Notes: generated by a model from the sequence alone, not told the origin. A stretch of 64,000 bases of DNA from an uncultured Bacteroidales bacterium (GCA_937901455.1 CALDIA010000054.1:62001-126000), one strand, 5' to 3'. Numbered from the stretch's first letter, positions 25,055-34,421 are shown. A program made the numbers and translations.

Positions 25055-27718
25055 ATGACCAAAAAGCTGTATTTGATCGATGCCATGGGCCTGATCTTCA
25101 GGGCCTATTATGCCATGATGAAGAGTCCCCGCTATACAACCAAAGGTCTAAACACCTCTGCCATATTGGGTTTTACCAATTCGTTGTACGAGATCATCAA
25201 GAAGGAGAAGCCCACCCACATGGCTGTGGCCTTTGATACGGGTGCACCCACCTTCCGCCATGCCGAGTTTGAGAACTATAAGGCTAACAGGGAGGCCACA
25301 CCCGATGATATTGTTCTGTCGATACCCTATATTAAGAAAATTTTAGAGGCATTTCGCATAGCAGTGATTGCCAAAGATGGCTACGAGGCAGACGATGTGA
25401 TTGGTAGCCTGGCTAAACATGCCGAAATCGAAGGCTTTGAGGTGTATATGGTAACGTCTGATAAAGATTATGGGCAGCTGGTGTCGGAGCATATCCATAT
25501 CTATAAGCCTGGCAAATTCGGGCAAGAGGCTGAAATTCTGGGCGTGGCTGAAGTGTGTGAAAAATATAAAATTGAGCGTCCTGAGCAACTTATTGATATT
25601 CTGGGATTGTGGGGCGACAGTTCCGACAATATTCCAGGAGTTCCAGGAATTGGACAGATAAAAGCCCAAAAACTACTCGCCACCTACCACTCAATAGAGG
25701 AGATGTACGCCTGCGGTGCCGACAAGGAGACTGAGAAAATGCGCACCCAATTGCTGGAGTATAAGGAGCAAGCCCTGCTTTCCAAACAATTGGCCACCAT
25801 TATGCTGGATGTGCCTATTGATTACCATTTTGATGAGATGCGGTTGTTGGGACCGGATATTCCTGCGCTAAAAGAGGTTTTCGCTGAATTGGAGTTTAAA
25901 GCGTTGACCCAACGGGTGATGAAAGATTTCCAGCCCGCAGGGGACAATGACGCTTTTGACCTCTTCTCTACGCAAGAGGATGATGTGCTTAAGGATGTAA
26001 AGCCTTGTGCCTTGATAGACTGTAAGGTGCAGGTGTTTAGCGTGGAGGACGTGCCCGACACGCTTTTTGCACAACCTATGGTTTGCTTTGATTGGATTCT
26101 ACAAGAACAGCGCATCGCCGGCTTCTCTTTTGCCACGGATATGTCCACAGTGTATTACCATTTGGTAGAGGTGGAACATAGAAATTACCAATCGTTACTG
26201 GACAAACTTTTTAGTCAATCGCGCGAGGTGGTGGTTTTTGACTACAAGCAGACCTATAAATATTTGAAGATTTTGAAAGTCAGTCCGACCGCCAAGGTTT
26301 TTGATTTGCAGATCGCCCACTATTTAATCCAACCAGAAAGCAAGCATACGGTGGAAATGATGGTAGATCAGTTTTTGGAGGCATCGTTGCCGTCCGCTGG
26401 GGAGTTGGCCAGCGAAAAAGCCAGGGGCATGGTGAGTGCCTACGTACAGCTCCATCCCCTTTTACGGCAGGCAATGCGTGAAGGCGCGCTGGAAAAGCTC
26501 TTTGACGAGGTGGAAATGCCCTTGGTGCCTGTGTTGGCCAATATGGAAATGGCAGGGGTGCGCTTGGATGTGCCCACCCTGCAACAAAATGCCGCCGCGA
26601 TGCAGCAAGAGCTCGAAGATCTGGAGCAGCAGATTTATGCTGCCGCAGGGACAACCTTCAACATCGGGTCGCCGAAACAGCTCGGGGAGGTGCTCTTTGA
26701 GAAACTTCGCTTGGTGGAGAATGCCAAGTTGACCAAGAGCAAGCAATATCAGACCGGTGAGGAGGTGCTGCTCAAGCTGGCACCCAAACACCCTATTGTC
26801 CCGATGATTCTTGAATGGCGCAAGCTTTCAAAGTTAAAGAGCACCTATATAGATGCCCTGCCCGCCCTGATCAATCCCAAGGACGGGCGTATTCATACCA
26901 CATTCACGCAGACAATCACCGCTACCGGTCGCCTAAGCTCCGTGAATCCTAACCTGCAGAATATTCCTATCCGTACGGAACGGGGACGCGATATACGCAA
27001 GGCTTTTGTTGCTGCCGATGATGACCATGTGCTGCTGGCCGCCGACTATTCGCAGATAGAGTTGCGCATTGTGGCGCACGTGTGCGGCGACGAGCGGATG
27101 ATAGAGACTTTTCGGAAGCACGAGGATATCCATGCAGCCATGGCGGCGCATATCTATAATGTGCCCCAAGAGGAGGTGACCAAGGATATGCGCCGCAAAG
27201 CCAAGACGGTCAACTTTGGTATTCTCTATGGCATCTCTGCCTTCGGTCTCGCCGACAGGCTGCAGATACCTCAGCATGAAGCACGCCAGCTGATCAGCGA
27301 CTATTTCCTAAGTTTTCCTAAAATCAACGATTATCTGAACAAGACCCTAATCTTCGCCCGTGAACACCTCTATGTGGAAACACTTCTGGGCCGCCGCCGC
27401 TATATACGCGACATCAACGCCCACAACGCCATTTTGAGGAAATCGGCAGAGCGCAATGCCATCAATGCCCCGATACAAGGCACCGCTGCCGATCTCATCA
27501 AAATAGCCATGATACGGATCCAACAGGCAATTTCCGAACAAGGTCTGCAAAGCCGCATGATTCTTCAAGTGCACGACGAATTGGTGTTCGACACCCCTAA
27601 AAAGGAGGTGGAAACACTACACCAAATCGTCAAATCAGAGATGATGAACGCCATGCAACTCTCCGTGCCCTTAGATGTGGATATCAACCAAGGCCACAGC
27701 TGGTTCGATGCCCATTGA
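25055..27718 (+). CDS. polA: DNA polymerase I, proofreading residues apparently lost
   Basis: Repair and Okazaki-fragment polymerase of 887 residues. The 5'-3' exonuclease (1 to about 290) keeps its acidic sites (LIDAMGLIFRAYY, AFDTG, DGYEADDVIG, TSDKDYGQL, GDSSDNIPGVPGIG). The polymerase (about 530-887) is intact: TATGRLSS, motif A LLAADYSQIELR, O-helix RRKAKTVNFGILYGIS, motif C LQVHDELVFD. The middle 3'-5' exonuclease fold can be aligned, but the usual DTE is DWI (D346, I348), the second acidic position is Thr400, and no acidic match to the third is visible in the SAYVQLHPLL segment. Proofreading is therefore probably absent, as in Taq polymerase. It is convergent with ssb, 3 bases apart. 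Confidence 0.97.
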   Translation: MTKKLYLIDAMGLIFRAYYAMMKSPRYTTKGLNTSAILGFTNSLYEIIKKEKPTHMAVAFDTGAPTFRHAEFENYKANREATPDDIVLSIPYIKKILEAFRIAVIAKDGYEADDVIGSLAKHAEIEGFEVYMVTSDKDYGQLVSEHIHIYKPGKFGQEAEILGVAEVCEKYKIERPEQLIDILGLWGDSSDNIPGVPGIGQIKAQKLLATYHSIEEMYACGADKETEKMRTQLLEYKEQALLSKQLATIMLDVPIDYHFDEMRLLGPDIPALKEVFAELEFKALTQRVMKDFQPAGDNDAFDLFSTQEDDVLKDVKPCALIDCKVQVFSVEDVPDTLFAQPMVCFDWILQEQRIAGFSFATDMSTVYYHLVEVEHRNYQSLLDKLFSQSREVVVFDYKQTYKYLKILKVSPTAKVFDLQIAHYLIQPESKHTVEMMVDQFLEASLPSAGELASEKARGMVSAYVQLHPLLRQAMREGALEKLFDEVEMPLVPVLANMEMAGVRLDVPTLQQNAAAMQQELEDLEQQIYAAAGTTFNIGSPKQLGEVLFEKLRLVENAKLTKSKQYQTGEEVLLKLAPKHPIVPMILEWRKLSKLKSTYIDALPALINPKDGRIHTTFTQTITATGRLSSVNPNLQNIPIRTERGRDIRKAFVAADDDHVLLAADYSQIELRIVAHVCGDERMIETFRKHEDIHAAMAAHIYNVPQEEVTKDMRRKAKTVNFGILYGISAFGLADRLQIPQHEARQLISDYFLSFPKINDYLNKTLIFAREHLYVETLLGRRRYIRDINAHNAILRKSAERNAINAPIQGTAADLIKIAMIRIQQAISEQGLQSRMILQVHDELVFDTPKKEVETLHQIVKSEMMNAMQLSVPLDVDINQGHSWFDAH

Positions 27719-27721
27719 ATG

Positions 27722-28171
27722 TCAGAAAGGCAAATCGTTGGCGGGATCTTCAGGAAAAGACTCCGTCTCGACAGGGGACTGCATTGATGTTGATACATCA
27801 CCCTGATTCTGATTCTGCGTGACGACAGGTGCATTCTCACTGCTCTTCGGTTCCAACATGGTGAATGTGCTCGCCTCAATCTCTGTGAAGTAGCGCTTCG
27901 TACCATTGTCATCCCAATTCCGTGTTCGCAACTTGCCCTCCACGTAAATCATCTTACCCTTGGTGAGATACTTCTCTGCCGTTTCCGCAAGATTTCGCCA
28001 ACATACAATGTTGTGCCACTCTGTTATTTCTTGGCGATTACCATCCTTGTCCTTCCGATACTCCGACGTCGCCATAATGAAGGATGCCTTCTTTAACCCT
28101 CCTTCAAAGGTCCTGGTCTCCGGGTCCTTGCCCAAGCGGCCAATTAAGATTACTTTGTTAATACCAGACAT
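27722..28171 (-). CDS. ssb: Single-stranded DNA-binding protein
   Basis: 149 residues. The OB-fold begins MSGINKVILIGRLGKDPETR, continues EWHNIVCWRNLAETAEKYLTKG and ends its core at MIYVEGKLRTRNWDD. A glutamine/asparagine-rich linker leads to the acidic tip DPANDLPF, which recruits repair and replication proteins. It is convergent with polA and has a TATATTTG promoter element upstream. Confidence 0.97.
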   Translation of the reverse strand: MSGINKVILIGRLGKDPETRTFEGGLKKASFIMATSEYRKDKDGNRQEITEWHNIVCWRNLAETAEKYLTKGKMIYVEGKLRTRNWDDNGTKRYFTEIEASTFTMLEPKSSENAPVVTQNQNQGDVSTSMQSPVETESFPEDPANDLPF

Positions 28172-28197
28172 GTTATTTTGTTTTTATAAATCCGCAG

Positions 28198-28205
28198 CAA
28201 ATATA
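28198..28205 (-). promoter_or_regulatory. Promoter -7 element of ssb
   Basis: TATATTTG on the minus strand, 26 bases before the ssb start. Confidence 0.6.
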
Positions 28206-28245
28206 TAAATTTCTTATAAATTTACAAAAAAATTATTATTATAAA

Positions 28246-29286
28246 CTATTTGTTAAAAATTGGCTTGTAATAGGACTCTTTTAATATTAGCTGAGCATTG
28301 CTGTTTTGCATCAGCTGCTCCAATGTAATATCTTTATGATTAGCCATATAGCTGTTTACAATCCGCCAACCGATATAGGCTCCGATACGACCAGGCGACT
28401 GGTTTCCAAAATCTCTGGTGAAGGGCGTCTCGTCAATCATTCGTCGCAACACAGTCTCATCTTTTGAATATAAAAGTTGATTTTCGATGAAATATTGCCA
28501 TACTTGTCCTTCATATTTTTTTGCCCATGCATACTTTTCTTCGGAATATCCAATGATGTCTTGTTCTTTCACATTCGGGAACATTGTTTGCGTGAAAAAG
28601 AGTTTCTTGCCCTCGTCCACCATATTGTCCAATAGCGTCAGCAATGTTTTGTCAGGAAGATGCCGATAACAGATGCTCTTGGAAAAGACGTCCGTAGCCA
28701 TGTATTTTCGTTCGCAGCGGGCCGCAATGTATAACGGCATGCCCGCCTCAGAATAGTATTTGTATTTCTGTCCCAAGTACATATCCAGGCAGATGAAGAC
28801 ATCGTTGCCGTATCCGAATACCGACGGGGAGGAAAAGTCCAAGCCCGGAATGAGGGTGATAATGGTCGGGATGCTGTCGTTGGGAAAGTGGGTGAGATAA
28901 ATCTTGAAGGCATCCACCAGCGATTTTTGAACGTCACTCATGTCAGCATATTGCTTTTGGCACTCTTGATACAATGCTTTGATAGTGGGATCCTTCAGAT
29001 AGGCCTTCAACCCCTGCATCATCCGGTTGTCTTTCCAGCAATCTCGGGAGATGAGATTATCAGGATATTGCCCGTAAAGTTTCTCCATTTCGGCGGGTAG
29101 ATTGTTAAGATCTGCCTGAAACAGGGCCTGCTCATATCGTTTTACAGGAACCTCGACCTGCTTGATTTCCTCTTTTTGCTCCTTGGTAAGTTCAGGCGTG
29201 GGAATTCGCTCTTTCTTATGGCAGCCAGTCAAGCAAAATAAGCACACAACCCCAACGGAAAGTACTATTAATCTTCTGATTTTCAT
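28246..29286 (-). CDS. gldB: Gliding-motility lipoprotein GldB-like
   Basis: 346 residues beginning with a lipoprotein signal (lipobox LTGC, Cys22). The body matches the GldB pattern known from Flavobacterium: alpha-helical N-terminal part, FPNDSIPTIITLIPGLDF, GNDVFICLDMYLG, GMPLYIAARCERKYM, and the C-terminal GRIGAYIGWRIVNSYM with LKESYYKP. In gliding flavobacteria GldB is required for motility; in non-gliding Bacteroidota homologues persist with T9SS genes and their exact role is not settled. It has its own promoter element, and no other gld gene adjoins. Confidence 0.85.
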   Translation of the reverse strand: MKIRRLIVLSVGVVCLFCLTGCHKKERIPTPELTKEQKEEIKQVEVPVKRYEQALFQADLNNLPAEMEKLYGQYPDNLISRDCWKDNRMMQGLKAYLKDPTIKALYQECQKQYADMSDVQKSLVDAFKIYLTHFPNDSIPTIITLIPGLDFSSPSVFGYGNDVFICLDMYLGQKYKYYSEAGMPLYIAARCERKYMATDVFSKSICYRHLPDKTLLTLLDNMVDEGKKLFFTQTMFPNVKEQDIIGYSEEKYAWAKKYEGQVWQYFIENQLLYSKDETVLRRMIDETPFTRDFGNQSPGRIGAYIGWRIVNSYMANHKDITLEQLMQNSNAQLILKESYYKPIFNK

Positions 29287-29314
29287 CTGGATATCAATTA
29301 ATTAGAGAATGCAG

Positions 29315-29322
29315 CAAAATTA
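29315..29322 (-). promoter_or_regulatory. Promoter -7 element of gldB
   Basis: TAATTTTG on the minus strand, 28 bases before the start codon. Confidence 0.45.
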
Positions 29323-29441
29323 TAAAAAATATTTCAATGGGAAGAGAAGTAAACTATAAAAAACAACCGCTCTTGCCAGGATGTCTTAATCGAGACCGAT
29401 GACCATAGCGTTTTTTTTCTTTAAGTATTGCAGGATATTTA

Positions 29442-29449
29442 TACTTTTG
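29442..29449 (+). promoter_or_regulatory. Promoter -7 element of the lipoprotein-cinA-xerD unit
   Basis: TACTTTTG, 18 bases before the ATG of the small lipoprotein at 29468. It rules out the longer frame from 29399. Confidence 0.5.
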
Positions 29450-29467
29450 CAGCCTAATTTTAAAAAG

Positions 29468-29635
29468 ATGAAAAAGTTGTTTTGCCTTTTTGTGGTGCTT
29501 TTGCTTGTAGCCACTTCATGTTCCCCTAAAATTGTGGGGGCGCGCCCGCATCGCCGCGATCGCAACTGTGGCTGTGAAGTACCTAATCCCTCAGACAGAG
29601 ATTCGCTCATGACTTATACTTTATATGCAGAATAG
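29468..29635 (+). CDS. Small lipoprotein (55 aa)
   Basis: A lipoprotein signal peptide with lipobox ATSC (Cys18) is followed by only 37 residues: a basic stretch GARPHRRDRNCGCE and an acidic/polar end. The two-cysteine NCGC patch could bind metal or form a disulfide. It is the first gene of a tightly packed run with the DUF4369-like lipoprotein (5 bases on), cinA and xerD. I do not recognise a named family. Confidence 0.65.
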   Translation: MKKLFCLFVVLLLVATSCSPKIVGARPHRRDRNCGCEVPNPSDRDSLMTYTLYAE

Positions 29636-29639
29636 AGGC

Positions 29640-30386
29640 ATGGCACATTATACACTGCTGTTTTTTCTCATTGTGTGCACCCTTTTTTCTTCATGTCACA
29701 ACCAGAAGACGAAGGTGGTGATAGAGGGAGACTTGCACCATGGAGGAAACCGGATGATCAGGCTGGCGCGCATAGAGGATGCCGGCTTGGTGATGCTGGA
29801 TTCTTGTTATATGCAGAATGGGCATTTTGAGTTTAATGTAGTGGCGCGCACGCCGGAGGAAGGAACTATCCTCGCGCTGCCGATGCTATACCAACTAATT
29901 GTAAACCAAGATAATAGTATTACCACAATGGCGCAAAGCAATGAACATCTTTCCGTGGTGGCAGATGCTGACAATATGATTCGCTCCTATCATGTGTTAG
30001 GGGGTGAGGAGGCCATGCTGATGGTTACATTGGACAGTGCCCTGACGGTCTTCATTCTGCAAACCGACTCTCTTTGGACTTGCTATCAGCAGGCGATGGA
30101 GAACGATTCTCTCAGAGTGCGGGTGGAGCAGGATTACAATGTTCTGGTGGAGCACCATACGGCCTTCCTTCGCCAGTTTATACAGGCTCATCCCAGCAAT
30201 ATGGCTTCCTATATCGCTTTTTATCAGAGATATAACAGGAAGAAATTCTTTGATGAGGAAAAGGACTTTGAGCTTTTGGAGGCTTTGACTGACAGATTGT
30301 CGCAGCAATATCCGGATCATCCATATATGATAAGGATGCAACAGAAAGTAGAAAACATCAAAAATCTAAAATATGATACTGATTAA
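29640..30386 (+). CDS. DUF4369-like lipoprotein without thioredoxin domain
   Basis: 248 residues with lipoprotein signal (LFSSC, Cys19). The N-terminal half resembles the beta-rich DUF4369 domain that precedes thioredoxin domains in Bacteroidota disulfide proteins: VVIEGDLHHGGNRMIRLARIED, LDSCYMQNGHFEF, LVMLDS. The C-terminal half is helical (HPSNMASYIAFYQRY) and resembles the linker of those proteins, but no CxxC thioredoxin fold follows. An upstream ATG at 29625 would overlap the previous gene; 29640 gives the better signal peptide. Its end overlaps the cinA start by 14 bases. Confidence 0.7.
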   Translation: MAHYTLLFFLIVCTLFSSCHNQKTKVVIEGDLHHGGNRMIRLARIEDAGLVMLDSCYMQNGHFEFNVVARTPEEGTILALPMLYQLIVNQDNSITTMAQSNEHLSVVADADNMIRSYHVLGGEEAMLMVTLDSALTVFILQTDSLWTCYQQAMENDSLRVRVEQDYNVLVEHHTAFLRQFIQAHPSNMASYIAFYQRYNRKKFFDEEKDFELLEALTDRLSQQYPDHPYMIRMQQKVENIKNLKYDTD

Positions 30387-31623
30387 TGTTGGAGACGAGT
30401 TATTAATAGGACAGGTAATCAATACAAATGCAGCTTTCATAGGCCAACAGATGGCGGCAGCCGGTATTGAGATGAGCGAAGTGCTTACTATTGGAGATGA
30501 TGCGGAAGCCATTCGTCAAGCTATCATTACCTCTTTTGAGAAAACAGATTTCATCATCATGACGGGAGGGTTGGGACCGACCAAGGATGATATCACCAAA
30601 AAGGTGGTGTGTGGCTTTTTCAACAAGGCGTTAGTGATGGATGAGGACACTCTGCGGGCGGTGACGGAGCGGTTTGCGGCGCGTGGGATGACTTTGACCG
30701 AGACAAACCGTCAGCAAGCCGCTGTGCCCGAAGGCTGTGAGGTGTTGCCCAACAGTCTGGGTACTGCACCTGGCCTATGGATTGAGCAAGACCAAAAGGT
30801 GCTGGTGATGCTGCCCGGTGTGCCCTTTGAGATGGAAAAACTGATTGTGGACACGGTTTTGCCAAAAATGTACGCTCGTCGCAACGATACCCACAGCATC
30901 CAATTTCGGGTGTTGCAGTGCACTAATGTAACTGAGAGTGGCTTGTCGGATCTGCTGGAAGACTACGAGCGGCAGTTGCCCGAAGGCTTGGCGCTGGCCT
31001 ATTTGCCCAAGCCAGGCATTATTCGCTTGCGCTTGTCGGGCAAGGGCGAAAATGGGCCGCTGCTCACGCAGACACTTGACACACAATTCCAAAAATTGAA
31101 AGATATGGTAGGGGAGTATGCCTTTACAGATGAGGATATTCCTATGGAAGAGGTAGTGGGCCGATTGTTGAAAAAGAGTCGCAAGACGCTGGCCACGGCG
31201 GAGAGTTGCACGGGAGGCTATATAGCCCATCTGATTACCTCCGTGCCAGGCAGTTCACTTTATTTCAAGGGCTCGGTGGTGTCGTACAGTAATGAGGTGA
31301 AGCGGGAGGTGTTGAATGTGCGGGAAGACAACCTCCGCAAGCGCGGCGCTGTAAGTGAAGAGGTGGTCAGCGATATGGCCCTCAACGTGATGTCACTCTT
31401 GGATGTGGACTATGCCATTGCCACCTCCGGGATTGCCGGTCCGGCTGGCGGCACTGACGAAAAGCCTGTTGGCACAGTGTGGATCGCCGTGGCTACGCCC
31501 GTGCGCTTGACAACACAGAAATTTCAGTTTGGCAATAGAATGGGCCGCCGACAGATTATTGAACGTGCCTCCATGGCTGCCCTTAACATGCTCCGCATTG
31601 AGATTGAAAAATATAAGAGATGA
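30373..31623 (+). CDS. cinA: CinA-family protein (MoCF domain plus nicotinamide-nucleotide amidase)
   Basis: 416-residue two-domain protein. The N-terminal MoaB/MogA-like domain starts INVGDELLIGQVINTN and has MTGGLGPTKDDITK and LPGVPFEME. The C-terminal PncC-like domain has LATAESCTGGYIAHLIT, GSVVSYSNEVK and TSGIAGPAGGTDEKPVGTVW. Family members hydrolyse ADP-ribose and/or deamidate NMN in pyridine-nucleotide salvage. It overlaps the upstream lipoprotein gene by 14 bases and the downstream xerD gene by an ATGA. Confidence 0.96.
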   Translation: MILINVGDELLIGQVINTNAAFIGQQMAAAGIEMSEVLTIGDDAEAIRQAIITSFEKTDFIIMTGGLGPTKDDITKKVVCGFFNKALVMDEDTLRAVTERFAARGMTLTETNRQQAAVPEGCEVLPNSLGTAPGLWIEQDQKVLVMLPGVPFEMEKLIVDTVLPKMYARRNDTHSIQFRVLQCTNVTESGLSDLLEDYERQLPEGLALAYLPKPGIIRLRLSGKGENGPLLTQTLDTQFQKLKDMVGEYAFTDEDIPMEEVVGRLLKKSRKTLATAESCTGGYIAHLITSVPGSSLYFKGSVVSYSNEVKREVLNVREDNLRKRGAVSEEVVSDMALNVMSLLDVDYAIATSGIAGPAGGTDEKPVGTVWIAVATPVRLTTQKFQFGNRMGRRQIIERASMAALNMLRIEIEKYKR

Positions 31624-32510
31624 ATACCCTGCTCTCAAGATTTCGGCAGTATCTGGCACTGGAACGAAATAGGTCGAAGAATAGCATTGCGGCCTATACC
31701 CATGATGTTTCTTTACTGTTGAGTTTCCTCGATCCGACCCCGCCTGAGAAGGCCACCACAGAGCAACTGAAAGGGTTCCTGCAATATCTTTACGACCAAG
31801 GGATGTCTGCCCGCTCCCAAGCCAGAATACTGTCTGGGCTCAAATCTTTCTACTTTTTTCTGGTCTATGACGGTGTGATGGAAGACCAAGAAAACCCCAC
31901 CCATCTGTTGGATGCGCCCAAGATAGGCATGCATCTTCCCGATGTCCTCTCCTTGGAGGAGATAGAAGCCATCATCAACACGATTGACTTGAGTACCCCG
32001 GAGGGACACCGGAACCGAGCAATGATAGAGGTGCTCTATGGCTGCGGCCTGCGGGTCAGTGAGTTGGTGACCCTCAAAATCTCTAACCTTTATTTTGATG
32101 AAGGTTTTATAAAAGTGCTGGGAAAGGGCAACAAGGAACGTTTTGTGCCTATTGGTGGCATGGCGCAAAGAATGGTAAACCTCTACATGGAGGGAGCCCG
32201 CAAGCAGTTAAAGGTACAGAAAGGAGAAGAAAACTATCTTTTCCTGAACCGACGGGGGCATCATCTGACGCGTGAGATGGTGTTCATGCTGGTGAAAAAG
32301 TGGACCGCTGAGGCAGGTGTTGAAAAAAGTGTCAGCCCGCATACATTCCGTCACTCTTTTGCCACCCACCTGATAGAAGGAGGTGCCGATCTTCGTGCCG
32401 TACAGCAGATGCTGGGCCATGAAAGCATCACCACCACCGAAATTTATACGCACCTGGATAATGAGTACATAAGAAGCAATATAGCCTCCTATCATCCCAG
32501 ATACCGATAA
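31620..32510 (+). CDS. xerD: Site-specific tyrosine recombinase XerD-like
   Basis: 296 residues, the usual length of XerC/XerD, which resolve chromosome dimers at dif. The N-terminal SAM-like DNA-binding domain (NTLLSRFRQYLALERNRS) is followed by the catalytic domain with all six residues: R145 (GLRVSEL), K169 (GKGNKE), H241 and R244 (HTFRHSF), H267 (LGHES) and Y276 (EIYTH). It is coupled to cinA by a 4-base overlap. No attachment sites or cargo adjoin, which favours a housekeeping role; XerC versus XerD is by overall resemblance. Confidence 0.92.
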   Translation: MNTLLSRFRQYLALERNRSKNSIAAYTHDVSLLLSFLDPTPPEKATTEQLKGFLQYLYDQGMSARSQARILSGLKSFYFFLVYDGVMEDQENPTHLLDAPKIGMHLPDVLSLEEIEAIINTIDLSTPEGHRNRAMIEVLYGCGLRVSELVTLKISNLYFDEGFIKVLGKGNKERFVPIGGMAQRMVNLYMEGARKQLKVQKGEENYLFLNRRGHHLTREMVFMLVKKWTAEAGVEKSVSPHTFRHSFATHLIEGGADLRAVQQMLGHESITTTEIYTHLDNEYIRSNIASYHPRYR

Positions 32511-32524
32511 CATATATTCACAGG

Positions 32525-34312
32525 TTAATCCTCTGAATCAGCGGCAATGAAAGACTGGTATTCTGCAAGGAACTTGGCTTTTGATACAAATCCGATATAA
32601 ACCCGGTTGCGGGTGATGATGGGCATGTTGAAGTTGCCAGTCTTGTTGAATTTTTCCAACACTTCCGAGGCAGTGTCGTCGTCATAAATAAATTCCCCAG
32701 GGTCAATCATCAGGTCTTCCACGCGCACAGTGTCATATTTTGACTGGTCGAAAATGGTAGGCCGATGATCATCCATCACGAGCAGGCCTTCAAAATGATG
32801 ACTGTCGTCAGTGACCACAAAAAGGTTTCGCTTGCTGACGGCTATTTTTTCTGTATAGGTACGGAGGGTACTATGAATGGGGATAGTTAGAATATTAGTG
32901 TCTATAATCTTGTTCCATTGCAGTTTGCGGAGGGCGTATTTATTTTTGTTATGGGTTTTCAGATTGTCTTTTTCGGCAAGGTGGTAGGTGTAGATGGAAT
33001 ATTTTTCAAAAGGATAGACGCTGATATAAGAGCAGGTGGCGGTGATCATCAAGGGGATAAGCAAGGTATAGCCGCCTGAAAGCTCGGCAATGAGGAAGAT
33101 GGCCGTCAGAGGGGCTTGCATAACGCCGGTCATGACGCCAGCCATGCCTGCCAGCACAAAGTTCGCGACGGGCACATTCCAGTGAAAAAGCTGTTGTGCG
33201 GTCAGGGCGATGAAGAGACCTACAAAGGCTCCAATGAACAAAGATGGGGCAAAAACGCCACCCACGCCTCCCGAGGAGGTGGTCAGCGTAGTGGCCACCA
33301 CTTTCAGCATAAAGATGGCCACAATACCTATCAGAAGGATGTACGGTTGCTGGAATATGGCGGCAAAAGGAGAATTGGCAAAAAGATGGTCATATTGTCC
33401 GTTGATGATGGCGTTGATACTATCGTAGCCCTCTCCGAAGAATGTGGGAATGAAAAGGATGAACAAGGAGAGTAGCGACCCTCCGATGACAGCTCGGGCA
33501 TAGATGTTGGAGATGCGCTTGATTTGCCTTTCGAGCCATCGCGTGGCGCGAAGGAAAAAGACGGACACCAAACCAGTCATTATGCCTAAAATGATGTATA
33601 GGGGTATATTACCCATCATGAAAGTCTGCAGCGGGTCAAAGGTGAACATTACCGTTTTGCCCCAGAAGAGAAGTGAGAAGACGGTTCCGGTGATGGCCGA
33701 GATGAGCAGGGGCAGGATGGCGCTCCCCGTCAGGTCAAGCATGAGCACCTCAAAGGTGAAGACGATAGCCGCAATAGGGGCTTTGAAGATGGCAGCCATG
33801 GCGGCAGTGGAACCGCATGCCAGCAACAAAGTGGTATGCTTGCTGTTCATCTTGAACATCCGCGCCACATTCGAACCTATAGCAGAGCCAGTCAGCACAA
33901 TAGGCGCTTCCAAACCTACGGAACCACCAAACCCTACAGTGATGGAACTCGCAACCATGGAAGAATACACATTGTGGAACCGCAATTTGCCGTCACTCTT
34001 GCAAATGGCTTTCAACACGATGCTCACCCCATGACTCAAATCATCCCGCACCACCTTTTTGACGAACAAAAGCGTCAGCATGATGCCAAAGGGCGGAAAC
34101 AACAAGTAGAGATATTTTAAAGAAGAGTAGGTAAATATTTTGTTCACCGCAATGGAGGTGATGGAAAGCAGGTTCTTGATCACCACAGCGGCAGAAGCGC
34201 CTAAAATGCCAATCAAACAGCTCAATATCAAGATGATACCCCTTGAATTGAAGTGTCGCTCAAGCAGTCTTCTGAACTTGACAAACCGATAGTGTATGGG
34301 TTTTAAACGCAT
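32525..34312 (-). CDS. ClC-family chloride channel/antiporter with CBS domains
   Basis: 595-residue inner-membrane protein with about ten hydrophobic helices followed by a cytoplasmic regulatory part. Anion-pathway motifs are visible: GFGGSVGLEAPIVL (containing the gating glutamate) and GGVGGVFAPSLFIGA. After about residue 440 the sequence is hydrophilic with two CBS motifs (TEKIAVSKRNLFVVTDDSH; EVLEKFNKTGNFNMPII), which usually bind adenine nucleotides. It is convergent with xerD (14 bases) and has a strong promoter element at 34330. Confidence 0.93.
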   Translation of the reverse strand: MRLKPIHYRFVKFRRLLERHFNSRGIILILSCLIGILGASAAVVIKNLLSITSIAVNKIFTYSSLKYLYLLFPPFGIMLTLLFVKKVVRDDLSHGVSIVLKAICKSDGKLRFHNVYSSMVASSITVGFGGSVGLEAPIVLTGSAIGSNVARMFKMNSKHTTLLLACGSTAAMAAIFKAPIAAIVFTFEVLMLDLTGSAILPLLISAITGTVFSLLFWGKTVMFTFDPLQTFMMGNIPLYIILGIMTGLVSVFFLRATRWLERQIKRISNIYARAVIGGSLLSLFILFIPTFFGEGYDSINAIINGQYDHLFANSPFAAIFQQPYILLIGIVAIFMLKVVATTLTTSSGGVGGVFAPSLFIGAFVGLFIALTAQQLFHWNVPVANFVLAGMAGVMTGVMQAPLTAIFLIAELSGGYTLLIPLMITATCSYISVYPFEKYSIYTYHLAEKDNLKTHNKNKYALRKLQWNKIIDTNILTIPIHSTLRTYTEKIAVSKRNLFVVTDDSHHFEGLLVMDDHRPTIFDQSKYDTVRVEDLMIDPGEFIYDDDTASEVLEKFNKTGNFNMPIITRNRVYIGFVSKAKFLAEYQSFIAADSED

Positions 34313-34329
34313 TTGGATTATTAAAGCGG

Positions 34330-34337
34330 CAAAGATA
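34330..34337 (-). promoter_or_regulatory. Promoter -7 element of the ClC gene
   Basis: TATCTTTG followed by CCGC on the minus strand, 17 bases before the start codon. The same TATCTTTGCCGC text occurs upstream of sodB. Confidence 0.6.
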
Positions 34338-34413
34338 GAAAAAAATATGAACAGAAAATAAGTAGTTAGTTATAAGATATCTAATGTAGATTTATCAGCA
34401 AATATCTTTTTTG

Positions 34414-34421
34414 TATTTTTG
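34414..34421 (+). promoter_or_regulatory. Promoter -7 element of the fRMsr gene
   Basis: TATTTTTG, 28 bases before ATG 34450. An upstream ATG at 34411 would not be on the transcript. Confidence 0.55.

Noticed and set aside
31620..32510. The Xer recombinase as a sign of an integrated element
   Set aside because: It is the size of XerC/D, sits in a housekeeping unit, and there are no attachment repeats, excisionase or cargo genes nearby.
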